In this document: one piece after another, positions 56,241-64,000 of the stretch
Position numbering within the stretch: the stretch's first letter is position 1
Layout: the number at the start of each line of letters is the position of its first letter
NCBI GenBank assembly: GCA_029262065.1
Contig: JAJDAC010000020.1
Span: 1 to 64,000, forward strand
Direction of reading: 5' to 3'
Length of the DNA stretch: 64,000 nt
Source of the DNA: Candidatus Krumholzibacteriota bacterium
GTDB taxonomy: Bacteria; Krumholzibacteriota; Krumholzibacteriia; JAJRXK01
The notes under the pieces: generated by a model
Databases searched by the model: none
Seen by the model: the letters and a program-made list of their open reading frames with translations, nothing else
What the model was told of the DNA's origin: nothing
Translations under genes and position numbers: made by a program

Positions 56241-56804
56241 ATGTCCAGGTCTGCCACCCAACGTACCGAGGCCCCGGAGAGCGATCCCAGAGCGCTGCTC
56301 GAGCTCGTCTATCCATCGCTTCGTCGACTCGCAAACTCCCGAATGCGCCACGAAGCCCCTGGGCAGACAATCCAGGCCACCGCTCTGGTCCACGAAGTCT
56401 ATCTGCGGCTCGTGTCATCCGGTCCGCACGTGTGGGATGGACCGGGCCACTTCTACGGCGCCGCGGCCGAAGCCATGCGGCGGATCCTGATCGAGCGCGC
56501 AAGGCACAAGTCCCGGCGGCGGCGTGGTGGGGACTGGGCGCGGGTGAAGATGGCCGCGATCGATCGCGAGGCGGCATTCGACCCGGCCAGACTACTTGTC
56601 CTGGACACGGCGCTTAGCCAGCTCGAGGCGCACAACCCAAGACAGGCTTCCATCGTGAAGCTTCGTTTCTTCGTTGGTCTCACCGCCGACGAGATTGCCA
56701 CGCTCCTGAATGTTTCCACGTCGACGGTGAATCACGAGTGGGCCTTCGCTCGGGCCTGGCTACGTCAGCGCGTCAGTCGCTCGACGCAATGGCGCGACCT
56801 CTAG
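56241..56804 (+). CDS. ECF-type sigma factor (kinase-associated group)
   Basis: A 187-residue sigma factor of the group often found next to Ser/Thr kinases in Planctomycetes and Acidobacteria. Region 2 contains LVYPSLRRLANSRMRHEAPG, ATALVHEVYLRLV and HFYGAAAEAMRRILIERARH; region 4 contains RQASIVKLRFFVGLTADEIA and VSTSTVNHEWAFARAWLR. There is no anti-sigma gene; 15 bp later a kinase-like gene begins, as usual for this group, but it is truncated. Confidence 0.85.
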   Translation: MSRSATQRTEAPESDPRALLELVYPSLRRLANSRMRHEAPGQTIQATALVHEVYLRLVSSGPHVWDGPGHFYGAAAEAMRRILIERARHKSRRRRGGDWARVKMAAIDREAAFDPARLLVLDTALSQLEAHNPRQASIVKLRFFVGLTADEIATLLNVSTSTVNHEWAFARAWLRQRVSRSTQWRDL

Positions 56805-56819
56805 AACGGCAGAGGTATC

Positions 56820-57440
56820 ATGGCTCCTTTGTCCGAAAGCCGAGCTCGCCAACTTGCCGAGGCCGCCTTGCTTCGCAGCGAAACGGAACGCGACCGGTTC
56901 CTGTTCGAGTCGGCCGGTGAGGACTGGGCACTGTATGTGCGAGCGAGGGCATTGGCCGAGGTCCGTGATGCCACGCGGCCCTCGAACCAGCCCGAGCCCA
57001 GGAGTTCGCCCAAGTTGGCGCGCTTCGGCCATAGCAGTTTTCGACTTCAGGAACTGTGCGAACGGGTTTTCCATATCGCCGTGTATGACGCGATCCAGGT
57101 GGAACCCGTCCATCGACGCGTCACGCTGAAGATCCTGGAATCGGGCAGAGAAGACGAAGTTCAGCGTTTCCAGGTCGAACAGCAGGCCCTGGCGTCGGTC
57201 AATCATCGCAATATCGCGCGAGTGCTCGAGGTTGGCCATTGGCGAGACAAGCGGGCATTCCTTGCGCTGGAGTTCGTCGACGGCCCTTCGCTGGAAGAAT
57301 ATTGCGAGCGTGTCGCCCGGGGAAGTGACTTCCGTCACTCGGTGGAGTCTTCGCGGGTCTCCTGGCGAAGTCACCTGAGCCCGGTGAGTCGCACGCGCCT
57401 GGGACTACGACCTTCGCTTTCTCTTGCGCGAACGCTCTAG
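56820..57440 (+). pseudogene. Truncated Ser/Thr kinase: degenerate N-lobe only
   Basis: A 206-codon frame behind the ECF sigma gene. After a 70-residue lead, a kinase N-lobe is recognisable: HRRVTLKILESGREDEVQRF keeps the beta-3 Lys, then VNHRNIARVLEVG and FLALEFVDGPSLEEYC. The glycine loop is lost (LCERVFHIAVYDA in place of LGxGxFGxVYxA) and sequence after residue 165 is not kinase-like, so HRD, DFG and the whole C-lobe are missing. It could survive as a sigma-partner pseudokinase, but decay is more likely. Confidence 0.7.
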
Positions 57441-57457
57441 CTGACTGCGCCCGGAGC

Positions 57458-59413
57458 CTAGTTGTTCGGTTGGGGGTTCGTCCTCCTTACGAAGCGTCGA
57501 CGCACGTTTTCGCGCTCAACGCCGGTTGCGATGATTTCGCCATCCATCGTCTGGGTGGGGTCCCCGTCCGTGTCGGACGAGCCGAACCGCGCCCGTCGAT
57601 CCGCTTCGACCGCGCGATAGTGGGGTGTCAGTTCGCCATTGCTCTCGATCGTCTCGTTCAGCAACCGCAACGCGCGGGGAAAGCCTTGGCCGCCTACCTT
57701 CAGGAAAGCGCGAAACTGCGGTTCGCGCAGCAGGGCCTTTGACCGCCGTAGCGTTTCCTCGTTGGTGGGTTGTTTCACAATGACTACGTGGGTAGCGGCC
57801 AACGTAAAGACGGAGCCCGCCCGAACCTGCATGGCCAGGTCTACGATGTAGCGTCCCGCGACGGGGAACAGTACGCCGTCACGGCCATCGAAAAGCACCA
57901 CCGATCCCTTGCGTTGCTCGCCGTTGGGCAGCCGCTGGGTCGGCAGGCCTTCTCGGCAGCGATTCGCGGGACCAAAGCTACGGGCGATCCCGTCGGGTCC
58001 GATCACACGGCCTCTGATCGGCAACTCGTACTCGTCTTCGCCCGGCGGCGCCTCAATGTCTCGCCCGCTTTCGTTGTTGAGGGTCACCTCCAACCGTACC
58101 GGCGCTCCCAGCGGAAAGCCCGGCAGTTCCTGGACGTTTCGCACCGCTATGGTCAGGCCCTCCAGGCCTCCGCCGTCGGCCAGGTCGAAGAGCGACGCGC
58201 CACTCCACGGAATCCCGCCCGGACGAACCAGCGGGTCCGGCCAATGACGGAGCCGCCACGCGTCGTCCTCGTGAAAGCCCCAGCTCACGCCGTCCCAGCC
58301 GCCGTCGGCCAAGATGTCACCCGTGGTATTCATGAAGCCGTTGTCTTCGAAATTGTGGTCGAGGCCCATGGTGTGGCCCAGCTCGTGGATGGCCACGCGA
58401 AAGTAAGCTTCATCCCGCTTGGCCTGCGAGAGTTCACCGAGTTCGGTGTCCGCGGCGCCCGTGAAAGCGTTGCTCTCGAGCGCGGCTCCTTCGCGCGGTA
58501 CGGCGTTGGGGTCGCTGGCGTAGTCGAACATGATGCCGCGATCGACTCCGAATATCTCGGGGACGATCAGCAGGTTGTACGTCCAGGTGCGATCGACATC
58601 CCACTCCGACCGCCAGCCCATCATGGTTCGGTGGAGTTCATCCAGGTCCCAATCGCCGCTTTCGGGTGTGGCTACGGAAATCTCGTGGTCACTGGTTTCC
58701 ACTTGCCAATCCACCGACTCGAACACCTTGGTTATGTCCAGTGGTGCTTCGCCCACCGTCGGCGATGTCATCGCCGGCACTCCGGGCGCACGCTGAATAT
58801 CGATGTTAGCGCGGCGCAGGTAGGAACTGACCCAGTGGAGATGAATGTCGGCGAACGCGAGTCCCTTGCCGTCGTAGAGAACGCCCCCGTAGCTCACGGC
58901 TCCGTCGGGGGCGTCGCTGGGAACCGGGGCTGGCTCAAGGTCGGCCCAGTATGGACCAAGAGAGTCTTCATCGTACCACAGCGTCTGCTCGGTGATTCGC
59001 AACAGATCGAACCCCAGTCGCACGAAGTCCTCTTCCTTGAGGCGGTCGACCAGCTGCGTTACCGACACGTAGTACGCGTACTGCATGCGTGTACGGATGG
59101 GAATCTGAAGCATGGAGGGCCACTCCCCGTATTGCTCGGGAAGCAGGCCCAGTTCTTCGGTCTTGGCATCCAGGTGTAGGTACGTGTCGCCGCTGGCCAC
59201 GAAGCCATCGTCTGCGTGTTCGATCCGAAGCGATCCGCCCAGACTCCATTCGTAGGAATCGGGCGGATCGTACGGAACGATGGACAGTTCGTAACACCCC
59301 TTGGGCAGGACGACTGTTTCGTCCTGTGCGAAAGACTGGCGCGGCGGAATGTGCGCTGCTCCACCGTAGTTCGTACCAACCCGTGTCGGCGGAATCGGTA
59401 TGTCGGTCGCCAT
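57458..59413 (-). CDS. Metzincin-type zinc metalloprotease without signal peptide
   Basis: A 651-residue protein starting at an ATG that overlaps the previous stop (TGATG). HELGHTMGLDH at 343-353 gives the three zinc His and catalytic Glu of metzincins, followed by FMNTTGD where the Met-turn is expected. N-terminal residues (MATDIPIPPTRVGTNYGGAA) have no signal or membrane segment, unusual for this class. The C-terminal 250 residues hold Ig-like strands and a Lys/Arg-rich end. It is third in an operon with a kinase and a small helical protein, so export by another route or intracellular action must be considered. Confidence 0.8.
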   Translation of the reverse strand: MATDIPIPPTRVGTNYGGAAHIPPRQSFAQDETVVLPKGCYELSIVPYDPPDSYEWSLGGSLRIEHADDGFVASGDTYLHLDAKTEELGLLPEQYGEWPSMLQIPIRTRMQYAYYVSVTQLVDRLKEEDFVRLGFDLLRITEQTLWYDEDSLGPYWADLEPAPVPSDAPDGAVSYGGVLYDGKGLAFADIHLHWVSSYLRRANIDIQRAPGVPAMTSPTVGEAPLDITKVFESVDWQVETSDHEISVATPESGDWDLDELHRTMMGWRSEWDVDRTWTYNLLIVPEIFGVDRGIMFDYASDPNAVPREGAALESNAFTGAADTELGELSQAKRDEAYFRVAIHELGHTMGLDHNFEDNGFMNTTGDILADGGWDGVSWGFHEDDAWRLRHWPDPLVRPGGIPWSGASLFDLADGGGLEGLTIAVRNVQELPGFPLGAPVRLEVTLNNESGRDIEAPPGEDEYELPIRGRVIGPDGIARSFGPANRCREGLPTQRLPNGEQRKGSVVLFDGRDGVLFPVAGRYIVDLAMQVRAGSVFTLAATHVVIVKQPTNEETLRRSKALLREPQFRAFLKVGGQGFPRALRLLNETIESNGELTPHYRAVEADRRARFGSSDTDGDPTQTMDGEIIATGVERENVRRRFVRRTNPQPNN

Positions 59414-59835
59414 CAGTTGCCGCCCGCGCCGCCCGACGCCTGATCCGATTTCCATTCCAGCTTGCGCTGAGGGAAGATCTGGAAATCGAGGAAGTCGTTC
59501 TTGCCTTTCAGGTCTTCCAAGCTGGCGTTCAGCCTGACGATGACGTGCTCGCTCAGGAGCTTCAGGGCGCCCAGGTACGCTACCGTATTGCCCACGGGTG
59601 CATCGCAGGGTCCAGGTGGAAAACACGGTTTGCTGCCATCACCGGGGCCGTCCAGGTTGGTGGCCTGTTTTTCCATATCAGTATAGAACTGAGCGACGAC
59701 ATCGACATCGGCCAGCCGTTTCGCCGGGTCGTCCGGCAGTGCCTGGGCGAAGCCTTCGACCATGTCACGGGTGAACGCAACGGCGTCTTGCAGAAAGCGG
59801 AGATCGTTCAGTAGTTGCTCAACGTTCCTGGCCAT
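59413..59835 (-). CDS. Small helical protein between kinase and metalloprotease
   Basis: A 140-residue soluble protein with no signal peptide. Helices (VEQLLNDLRFLQDAVAFTRD, LADVDVVAQFYTDMEKQATN, LGALKLLSEHVIVRLNASLE) flank a loop with CFPPGPC. The tail is polar and Gly-rich (SDQASGGAGGN). No family is recognised. It is translationally coupled to the protease gene (TGATG) and 50 bp after the kinase, so it may be a chaperone, inhibitor or adaptor of the protease. Confidence 0.7.
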   Translation of the reverse strand: MARNVEQLLNDLRFLQDAVAFTRDMVEGFAQALPDDPAKRLADVDVVAQFYTDMEKQATNLDGPGDGSKPCFPPGPCDAPVGNTVAYLGALKLLSEHVIVRLNASLEDLKGKNDFLDFQIFPQRKLEWKSDQASGGAGGN

Positions 59836-59885
59836 GATTGCTCCTTGCAGTCGACGGGCGCCAATCAGCTACCATTTCAATCTTC

Positions 59886-62489
59886 CTACCGATCGAGTTG
59901 GGCTCTCAGCTCCGCCAGTTCTTGGTTTGGAATGAAATCGGCATCCGCCGCCGCCCAGACGGAAGCCAGTTGATCCAGGTGTGTACGAGCGGCCTGGATG
60001 TCTCCGCGGGCCAGGTCTATGCGACCCAGCTCGAGGAGGGGTTCGTAGTAGTTGTGGTTGAGGGATAGCGCCTGGTCGAACGCCTGCAGGGCCGAAGCCG
60101 TATCGGCCGCGGCCAGGTATGCCCGGCCCAGCGGCGTGCGCATGGCGGCCGCGTCCAACCGACCCGAGGCGCGCCGGGCCAGCTCGTGCAGTCGGACCGA
60201 CTCCTTGTTATCTCCGGCGGCCAGTGCGATCCGGCCCATCAGATCCAGATAGAAGCGGCGTTCGGTGTAAGCCTCGTTGGTCGTGGCGCCCTCGGGATCG
60301 TCGCCGATCGATGTGGCGATGGCTTGGGCGTGCGTTCGCGCATCGTCCAGGTTGCCAGTGGCCACGCTGATCTTGCCCGCGATCCAACGACTGTAGTAGT
60401 TGTCCTGGATGCTCAGCGCCTCCAGGATCCGCATCTGGCCGGTCTGCAGCCGTTGGCGTTCGAGGTCGAGATCGGCCAGCATCATCAAAGGTGCCGCGCG
60501 CATGTAGCGTCCCTCGCGAACGTCCATCCAGCTCAGCAAGGCCTGCTCGGCTTCGGTCGCGCGGCCCAACATGCGTAGCACGGTGGCCCGGTGTCCCAGG
60601 TCGGCACCCGGCCTCAATCCGGCCAGGGTGTCGCAATAGGCCAGGGCCCGACTGAATTCACCGGTCGTCCAGCTGAACTGGATCAGGGCCACGAGTGCGG
60701 ATACGTCGCCCGGCGCATCCTGCCGCCAGTCCAGCAGCAGGCGGTGGGCGTCGTTGGTGCGTCCGGCCTCTATGTGGGCCATGGACAAATGGCTCTGGAA
60801 CGAATAGTCGAATGGTGACTGACGCCGCGCCACCTCGAACTCGCCGATTGCATCGAGCCATTTGCGTTGTTGCAGGAGCAGGTTCCCAAGCCACTTGCGT
60901 ACCTGGGTCTGGTCGGTGTGGGTGTCCAGGATTTCGCTGTAGCGGGAAATTGCCTCGGCGTAGTCGTCTTTGTGATCGGCGTACGCCGCCTCGATGATCG
61001 CACCCAGGGGAGCCGGTTTTCCCCGTCGGAACTGCATGGCTTGCGTGATCGCCTCCTTGCGCTCGTCGCGGTCGGGCAACGTGCGCCATAGGTACAACCA
61101 GGCGCGGGCGTACTCCGGGTCAGCGTCCACGGCCGCGCGAAAGCTCGCGCTGGCTTTTGGTTCATCGGCCCGCTGCAGGTGTTGCATACCCTCTTCGAAG
61201 TGGGTCAAGGCCAGTACGTCCGACGTATGCCGCGACAGCTGCGGCGGTGGGTTCTGCTTCACGCCGAGCGCCGAGGCAATAGCGGTACCCAGGGTGTCGA
61301 TCGAGGCCAACAGGTCGCGCTCGATGTGGTCGACGTTGGTGGACCACGTTGCCAGTAGCTCTTGTTTGCGGAAGTCTTCCAGTTCGCAGTTGATCTTGAG
61401 GTTGTTGCCCGTTTGCAGATAGTTGCCCGACACCAGGAAGTCCACCTCGACCCTTTGCGCCAGCTGGAACAGTCGTTGATTGAGAACGCCGGCCTCGACC
61501 GGGGCGCGGTCGACCAGGGCCGAGCTGATTGCGTTGCGGCTGACCAGACGGAATCCCTCGATCTGACCCAACGCGAGCATGAGGTTGTCCATGATCGACG
61601 TCGAGAGCCACGAGATGTTCCCCTCGTCTCCGACGTTCTCGAACGGCGCGACCAGAATTCGATGCACGTCGTTAGTGGGGCGCGGATCTACCAGGTTCTT
61701 GATCTGGGGCCAAAGCGCCAGCCCCGCGACTACTACAACCAGGGCGAGCATTCGGGCCGGCAATAGGGGGCGGCGTTCGAGTTCCCGTTTGAATTCCGAG
61801 GCCGAGGGTCGGGTGTCGGGGGATGGATCGGTAGCTTTGGCAATGAGTTCGCGCATGCGCTTGGGCGTGGGTCCCGATTCGAGCAGCATTTGCTGCAAGA
61901 TGAGTCCCAGCGAGTAGACGTCGGTCTTGCCGTCCACCTCCTTGCCTTGTCGCTGTTCGGGCGACATATAGGCTGGCGTGCCCACGATGCCACCCTGGTT
62001 TCGCAGCGTGGTTTTCTCGGCCGTGTGCGCCAACCCGAAGTCCACGATCTTGCACTGACCAGATTCGTCGACCAGAACGTTCTCGGGTTTGAGATCGCGG
62101 TGCACCACGCCCACGCGGTGGGCTTCGGCCAGCCCGTCGGCGATCTCGCCGGCGATACGCGTCGCTTCGGAGCGGGAGATGCTGCCTTGCTTGATGCGAT
62201 GCTTCAGCGTGCTGCCATTGATCCATTGCATGACCAGGTGCGCATCGTCGCCCACCTGCACTACGTCGTAGAGCGTTACCACGTTGGCATGGTCGATCTT
62301 GGCGATGGCCTGGGCTTCGCGCAGAAACCGCACACGGGCGTCGCGCTCGGCACTGGCCACCGCGCGCAGTGACTTGATTGCGACTGTACGGTCAGCGAAG
62401 GAGTCGTAGGCCCGGTACACACGGCCAAACGAACCCGTGGCCACCAGCTCGAGTAGTTCGTAGTGGGATATTTTCCGCTTCAAACCCAT
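59886..62489 (-). CDS. Ser/Thr kinase with TolB-N-like and TPR domains
   Basis: An 867-residue membrane kinase with GGAGG 9 nt before the ATG. Kinase motifs: ATGSFGRVY (first Gly of the loop is Ala), Lys in VAIKSL, VHRDLKPEN, VDFGLAH and AYMSPEQRQG. The activation segment has several Thr. The C-lobe is short, followed by a membrane helix (MLALVVVVAGLALWP) near 250. Then come a TolB-N-like domain (ILVAPFENVGDEGNISWLST, FLVSGNYLQTGNNLKINCEL) and some ten TPR units. It leads the operon with the helical protein and the metalloprotease and may control their activity by phosphorylation. Confidence 0.9.
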   Translation of the reverse strand: MGLKRKISHYELLELVATGSFGRVYRAYDSFADRTVAIKSLRAVASAERDARVRFLREAQAIAKIDHANVVTLYDVVQVGDDAHLVMQWINGSTLKHRIKQGSISRSEATRIAGEIADGLAEAHRVGVVHRDLKPENVLVDESGQCKIVDFGLAHTAEKTTLRNQGGIVGTPAYMSPEQRQGKEVDGKTDVYSLGLILQQMLLESGPTPKRMRELIAKATDPSPDTRPSASEFKRELERRPLLPARMLALVVVVAGLALWPQIKNLVDPRPTNDVHRILVAPFENVGDEGNISWLSTSIMDNLMLALGQIEGFRLVSRNAISSALVDRAPVEAGVLNQRLFQLAQRVEVDFLVSGNYLQTGNNLKINCELEDFRKQELLATWSTNVDHIERDLLASIDTLGTAIASALGVKQNPPPQLSRHTSDVLALTHFEEGMQHLQRADEPKASASFRAAVDADPEYARAWLYLWRTLPDRDERKEAITQAMQFRRGKPAPLGAIIEAAYADHKDDYAEAISRYSEILDTHTDQTQVRKWLGNLLLQQRKWLDAIGEFEVARRQSPFDYSFQSHLSMAHIEAGRTNDAHRLLLDWRQDAPGDVSALVALIQFSWTTGEFSRALAYCDTLAGLRPGADLGHRATVLRMLGRATEAEQALLSWMDVREGRYMRAAPLMMLADLDLERQRLQTGQMRILEALSIQDNYYSRWIAGKISVATGNLDDARTHAQAIATSIGDDPEGATTNEAYTERRFYLDLMGRIALAAGDNKESVRLHELARRASGRLDAAAMRTPLGRAYLAAADTASALQAFDQALSLNHNYYEPLLELGRIDLARGDIQAARTHLDQLASVWAAADADFIPNQELAELRAQLDR

Positions 62490-62690
62490 GGCCAGCGACC
62501 TCCTCGGAGGAGTTCGGCCACCCGAAGGTGGCGCAGGCCCCGCGCGGGCGTGGTGGCTTCCAGCTTATGGTGAGGTGTCGAGGTGAGGGATGCTGGACCG
62601 GGAGCGTGACTCGCGGACGGGACAGCCTGAGTATGCGCCTAGGGGAACCCCCGTGCAAGGAGTTCGCGGGTTAGGCGACTCTCAAACGAG

Positions 62691-62721
62691 AAAAGCCCTC
62701 ACCGCAGAGCACGGCGAGGGC
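62691..62721 (-). terminator. Rho-independent terminator of the gene at 62747
   Basis: On the minus strand GCCCTC-G-CCG and CGG-T-GAGGGC pair around a 7-nt loop, and TTTTCTCG follows directly. It lies 26 bp past the stop of the exported-protein gene. Confidence 0.8.
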
Positions 62722-62746
62722 CATCATATTTAGCTACTGTCGAAGC

Positions 62747-63262
62747 CTACTGAAACAGACCCTTCACAGCGCTCCACGAACGCCGCGTCGTAGGCACCGC
62801 GCATTCGATGGGGTCGCCAAACTCGTCTACGAATCGAAGTCCCGCAGCGGCGATCCCGCTGCCGTTTACGATGCCGTCATCGGCGATGTCGTTGTTCGAG
62901 TTGAGGCCCGGCGATTGGTACGCGACGATCGTCGTGTTGCACGATCCCTCGGGAGCCGTGTACGCAAACTCATAGCAGTCCGTCAATCCGACGCGATTGG
63001 CCGTGAGCATCGTGTTGCCGTTCTCCGTGCTCTTGACCCACACCGTGATGGTGGCGGGAAGTGGATCGCCCACCTCGGCGGTCATTACGCCGCAGATGGT
63101 GGCCGTGATTTCAACTCCGATAGGGATGTCGAAATGCGTCGGCGTGGTGTTGGCACCGGCCACGTCGAGTGATCCCGCACCCTGGACCGCCAGTGCAGGC
63201 GAAGACGCAAAGGCTATGATCGCCAGCGCGATACCGCCTGATATCGATAGAATTTTTAGCAT
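62747..63262 (-). CDS. Exported protein with SWSAVKGLF C-terminal tail
   Basis: A 171-residue exported protein with TAGGAGAG before the ATG and a signal peptide ending at PALA. The mature part is a beta-sandwich (THFDIPIGVEITATICGVMT, LPATITVWVKSTENGN, CYEFAYTAPEGSC) with four or more Cys, followed by FVDEFGDPIECAVPTTRRSW and the end SAVKGLFQ. The final nine residues fit the tail of the beta-helix proteins and of the product of 54627-55283. No enzymatic motif is seen. A clear terminator follows, so it is monocistronic. Confidence 0.8.
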   Translation of the reverse strand: MLKILSISGGIALAIIAFASSPALAVQGAGSLDVAGANTTPTHFDIPIGVEITATICGVMTAEVGDPLPATITVWVKSTENGNTMLTANRVGLTDCYEFAYTAPEGSCNTTIVAYQSPGLNSNNDIADDGIVNGSGIAAAGLRFVDEFGDPIECAVPTTRRSWSAVKGLFQ

Positions 63263-63477
63263 GGGAACTCTCCTATGGGAATTGGAACCAAGACAATCTA
63301 TTCAGTGGGCAATACCACCGGACAGCATACCTCGTCGTGCCACGCGGTGTCAAAACAGCCACCGCCCGATGGCCATTGGGTTGCCGAACCGGGTGCGAGC
63401 AGCAGGGCCTCGCCTGCGGCGATACGTGCTGTCGGTCACTAGGTACATCTACGCAAACGCAACTCGGGCGCTTGTTT

Positions 63478-63686
63478 AACTCAGTCCCGGTTACCAGCTA
63501 TGACACGTTTCCCGGTGGGATCGGTACTCTGATGATATCGAGGGAGAGGATGGCAACTGGGGAGTCTATCCTTTTCTGGGGGACAATCGGATTCTGGCCA
63601 GCGACTTCGACGGAGGGCTGTTCGTGTTGAATCTCGCTCCCGGCGGGCAACTCGCGGCCGGCTCCGCGCAGATCATGAATCCGTAG
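63478..63686 (+). pseudogene. 3' remnant of a choice-of-anchor B / LVIVD-repeat protein
   Basis: One frame gives VTSYDTFPGGIGTL, then a shift leads to DIEGEDGNWGVYPFLGDNRI, LASDFDGGLFVLN and a stop at 63684-63686. The GxWGVYPFL...LxSDxxGGLFVL end is typical of choice-of-anchor B proteins. At least one frameshift is present near 63530 and no upstream part is recognisable in 63263-63477. Confidence 0.65.
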
Positions 63687-63708
63687 AGTCCAAGGCAAGT
63701 TCGATCGC

Positions 63709-64000
63709 CTATTTCATGAGCACGAGTTTCCGAGCACCAACCTCCCGACCATTGGCTCGAAACATCACGTAGTACACGCCGCTGGCGGCCGCGCGGCCAT
63801 GCTGGTCCAGTCCGTTCCAGGTCATTGCGTGTGTCCCCGCGGAGAAGCTCCCCCGCGCAAGCGTCGCCACGCGCCGACCCGACGCATCGTATACGCCCAA
63901 ATCGACCTGGGCCTCTTCGCCGACGGAGAACGCGACGTTGGTCGCGGGGTTGAACGGATTGGGCCACGGGCGATGGAGTGATATCGGAGGCCGGGCCAGC
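63709..64000 (-). CDS. FlgD-type C-terminal domain of an exported protein (runs off window)
   Basis: The last 96 codons of a minus-strand gene entering from the right edge. RPWPNPFNPATNVAFSVGEE, LGVYDASGRRVATLARGSF, SAGTHAMTWNGLDQHG and AASGVYYVMF end in KLVLMK, a complete FlgD-type sorting domain. The functional part lies outside the window. Confidence 0.85.
   Translation of the reverse strand, partial: LARPPISLHRPWPNPFNPATNVAFSVGEEAQVDLGVYDASGRRVATLARGSFSAGTHAMTWNGLDQHGRAAASGVYYVMFRANGREVGARKLVLMK

Noticed and set aside
57770-59179. 469-codon plus-strand ORF
   Set aside because: It is antisense to the metzincin gene, whose zinc-binding motif and operon context are clear; no family-like sequence on the plus strand.

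Overview
The window is high-GC DNA from a Gram-negative-type bacterium. It carries lipoprotein signal peptides, a MacAB-type exporter and many exported proteins. Seven intact or edge-truncated proteins end in the FlgD/Por-type C-terminal domain (PNPFNP near its start, SGVY or SGKY later, then an LVR or LVK end). That combination, with FG-GAP/ASPIC proteins, lactonase-like propellers and TPR-bearing Ser/Thr kinases, suggests an uncultured FCB-superphylum lineage such as Krumholzibacteriota, Eisenbacteria or Latescibacterota. The lineage is an inference; no rRNA or other phylogenetic marker is present.

Layout. 1-14165 is a repetitive region of surface-protein genes. A three-gene cassette (large FG-GAP/ASPIC protein, about 295-aa FlgD-tailed protein, beta-helix protein) occurs at 139-2661, cut on the left by an IS256-like element, and again at 3676-11410. 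It is followed by a collapsed relic, a frameshifted beta-helix copy and an intact beta-helix copy. A chimeric groEL remnant, a terminator and a tRNA-like hairpin pair separate the two cassettes. 14170-20609 holds a beta-propeller FlgD protein, an M14 carboxypeptidase, an HNH protein and a PPP-type phosphatase. 20735-26039 is a sigma-54 module: an activator with paired operators, and a divergent -24/-12 promoter ahead of a STAS protein and two beta-propeller proteins. 26079-30704 has a Ser/Thr kinase, decayed VOC fragments and a Fic protein behind a cluster of TGTCGATA sites. 30830-38134 holds exported enzymes and FlgD-tailed proteins. 38289-43585 is a glycan-degradation locus (GH17, GH2, esterase) whose operon begins with a membrane protein and an XRE repressor behind palindromic operators. 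43835-47067 is a MacAB-type exporter. 47315-50422 holds a DUF6702-like protein, a YHYH lipoprotein and an ECF sigma / anti-sigma / Spy-like operon. 50694-64000 has two more TPR kinases, a kinase N-lobe fragment behind an ECF sigma factor, a class II glutamine amidotransferase, a Cys-rich peptide paired with a redoxin, and a kinase / helical protein / leaderless metzincin operon.

Functional themes. Most products are exported. Two kinds of C-terminus recur: the FlgD-type domain, and a nine-residue tail S-[VMFW]-[GS]-x-[LFV]-[KR]-small-[RKL]-F that ends six proteins of at least two folds and may be an undescribed sorting or anchoring signal. Several genes without a Shine-Dalgarno have a TG-n-TAnnnT extended -10 placed 6-7 nt before the start codon, as expected for leaderless mRNAs. 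Remnants of 3' gene ends (groEL, VOC proteins, an MDR oxidoreductase, a choice-of-anchor B protein) lie between intact operons and show repeated rearrangement.
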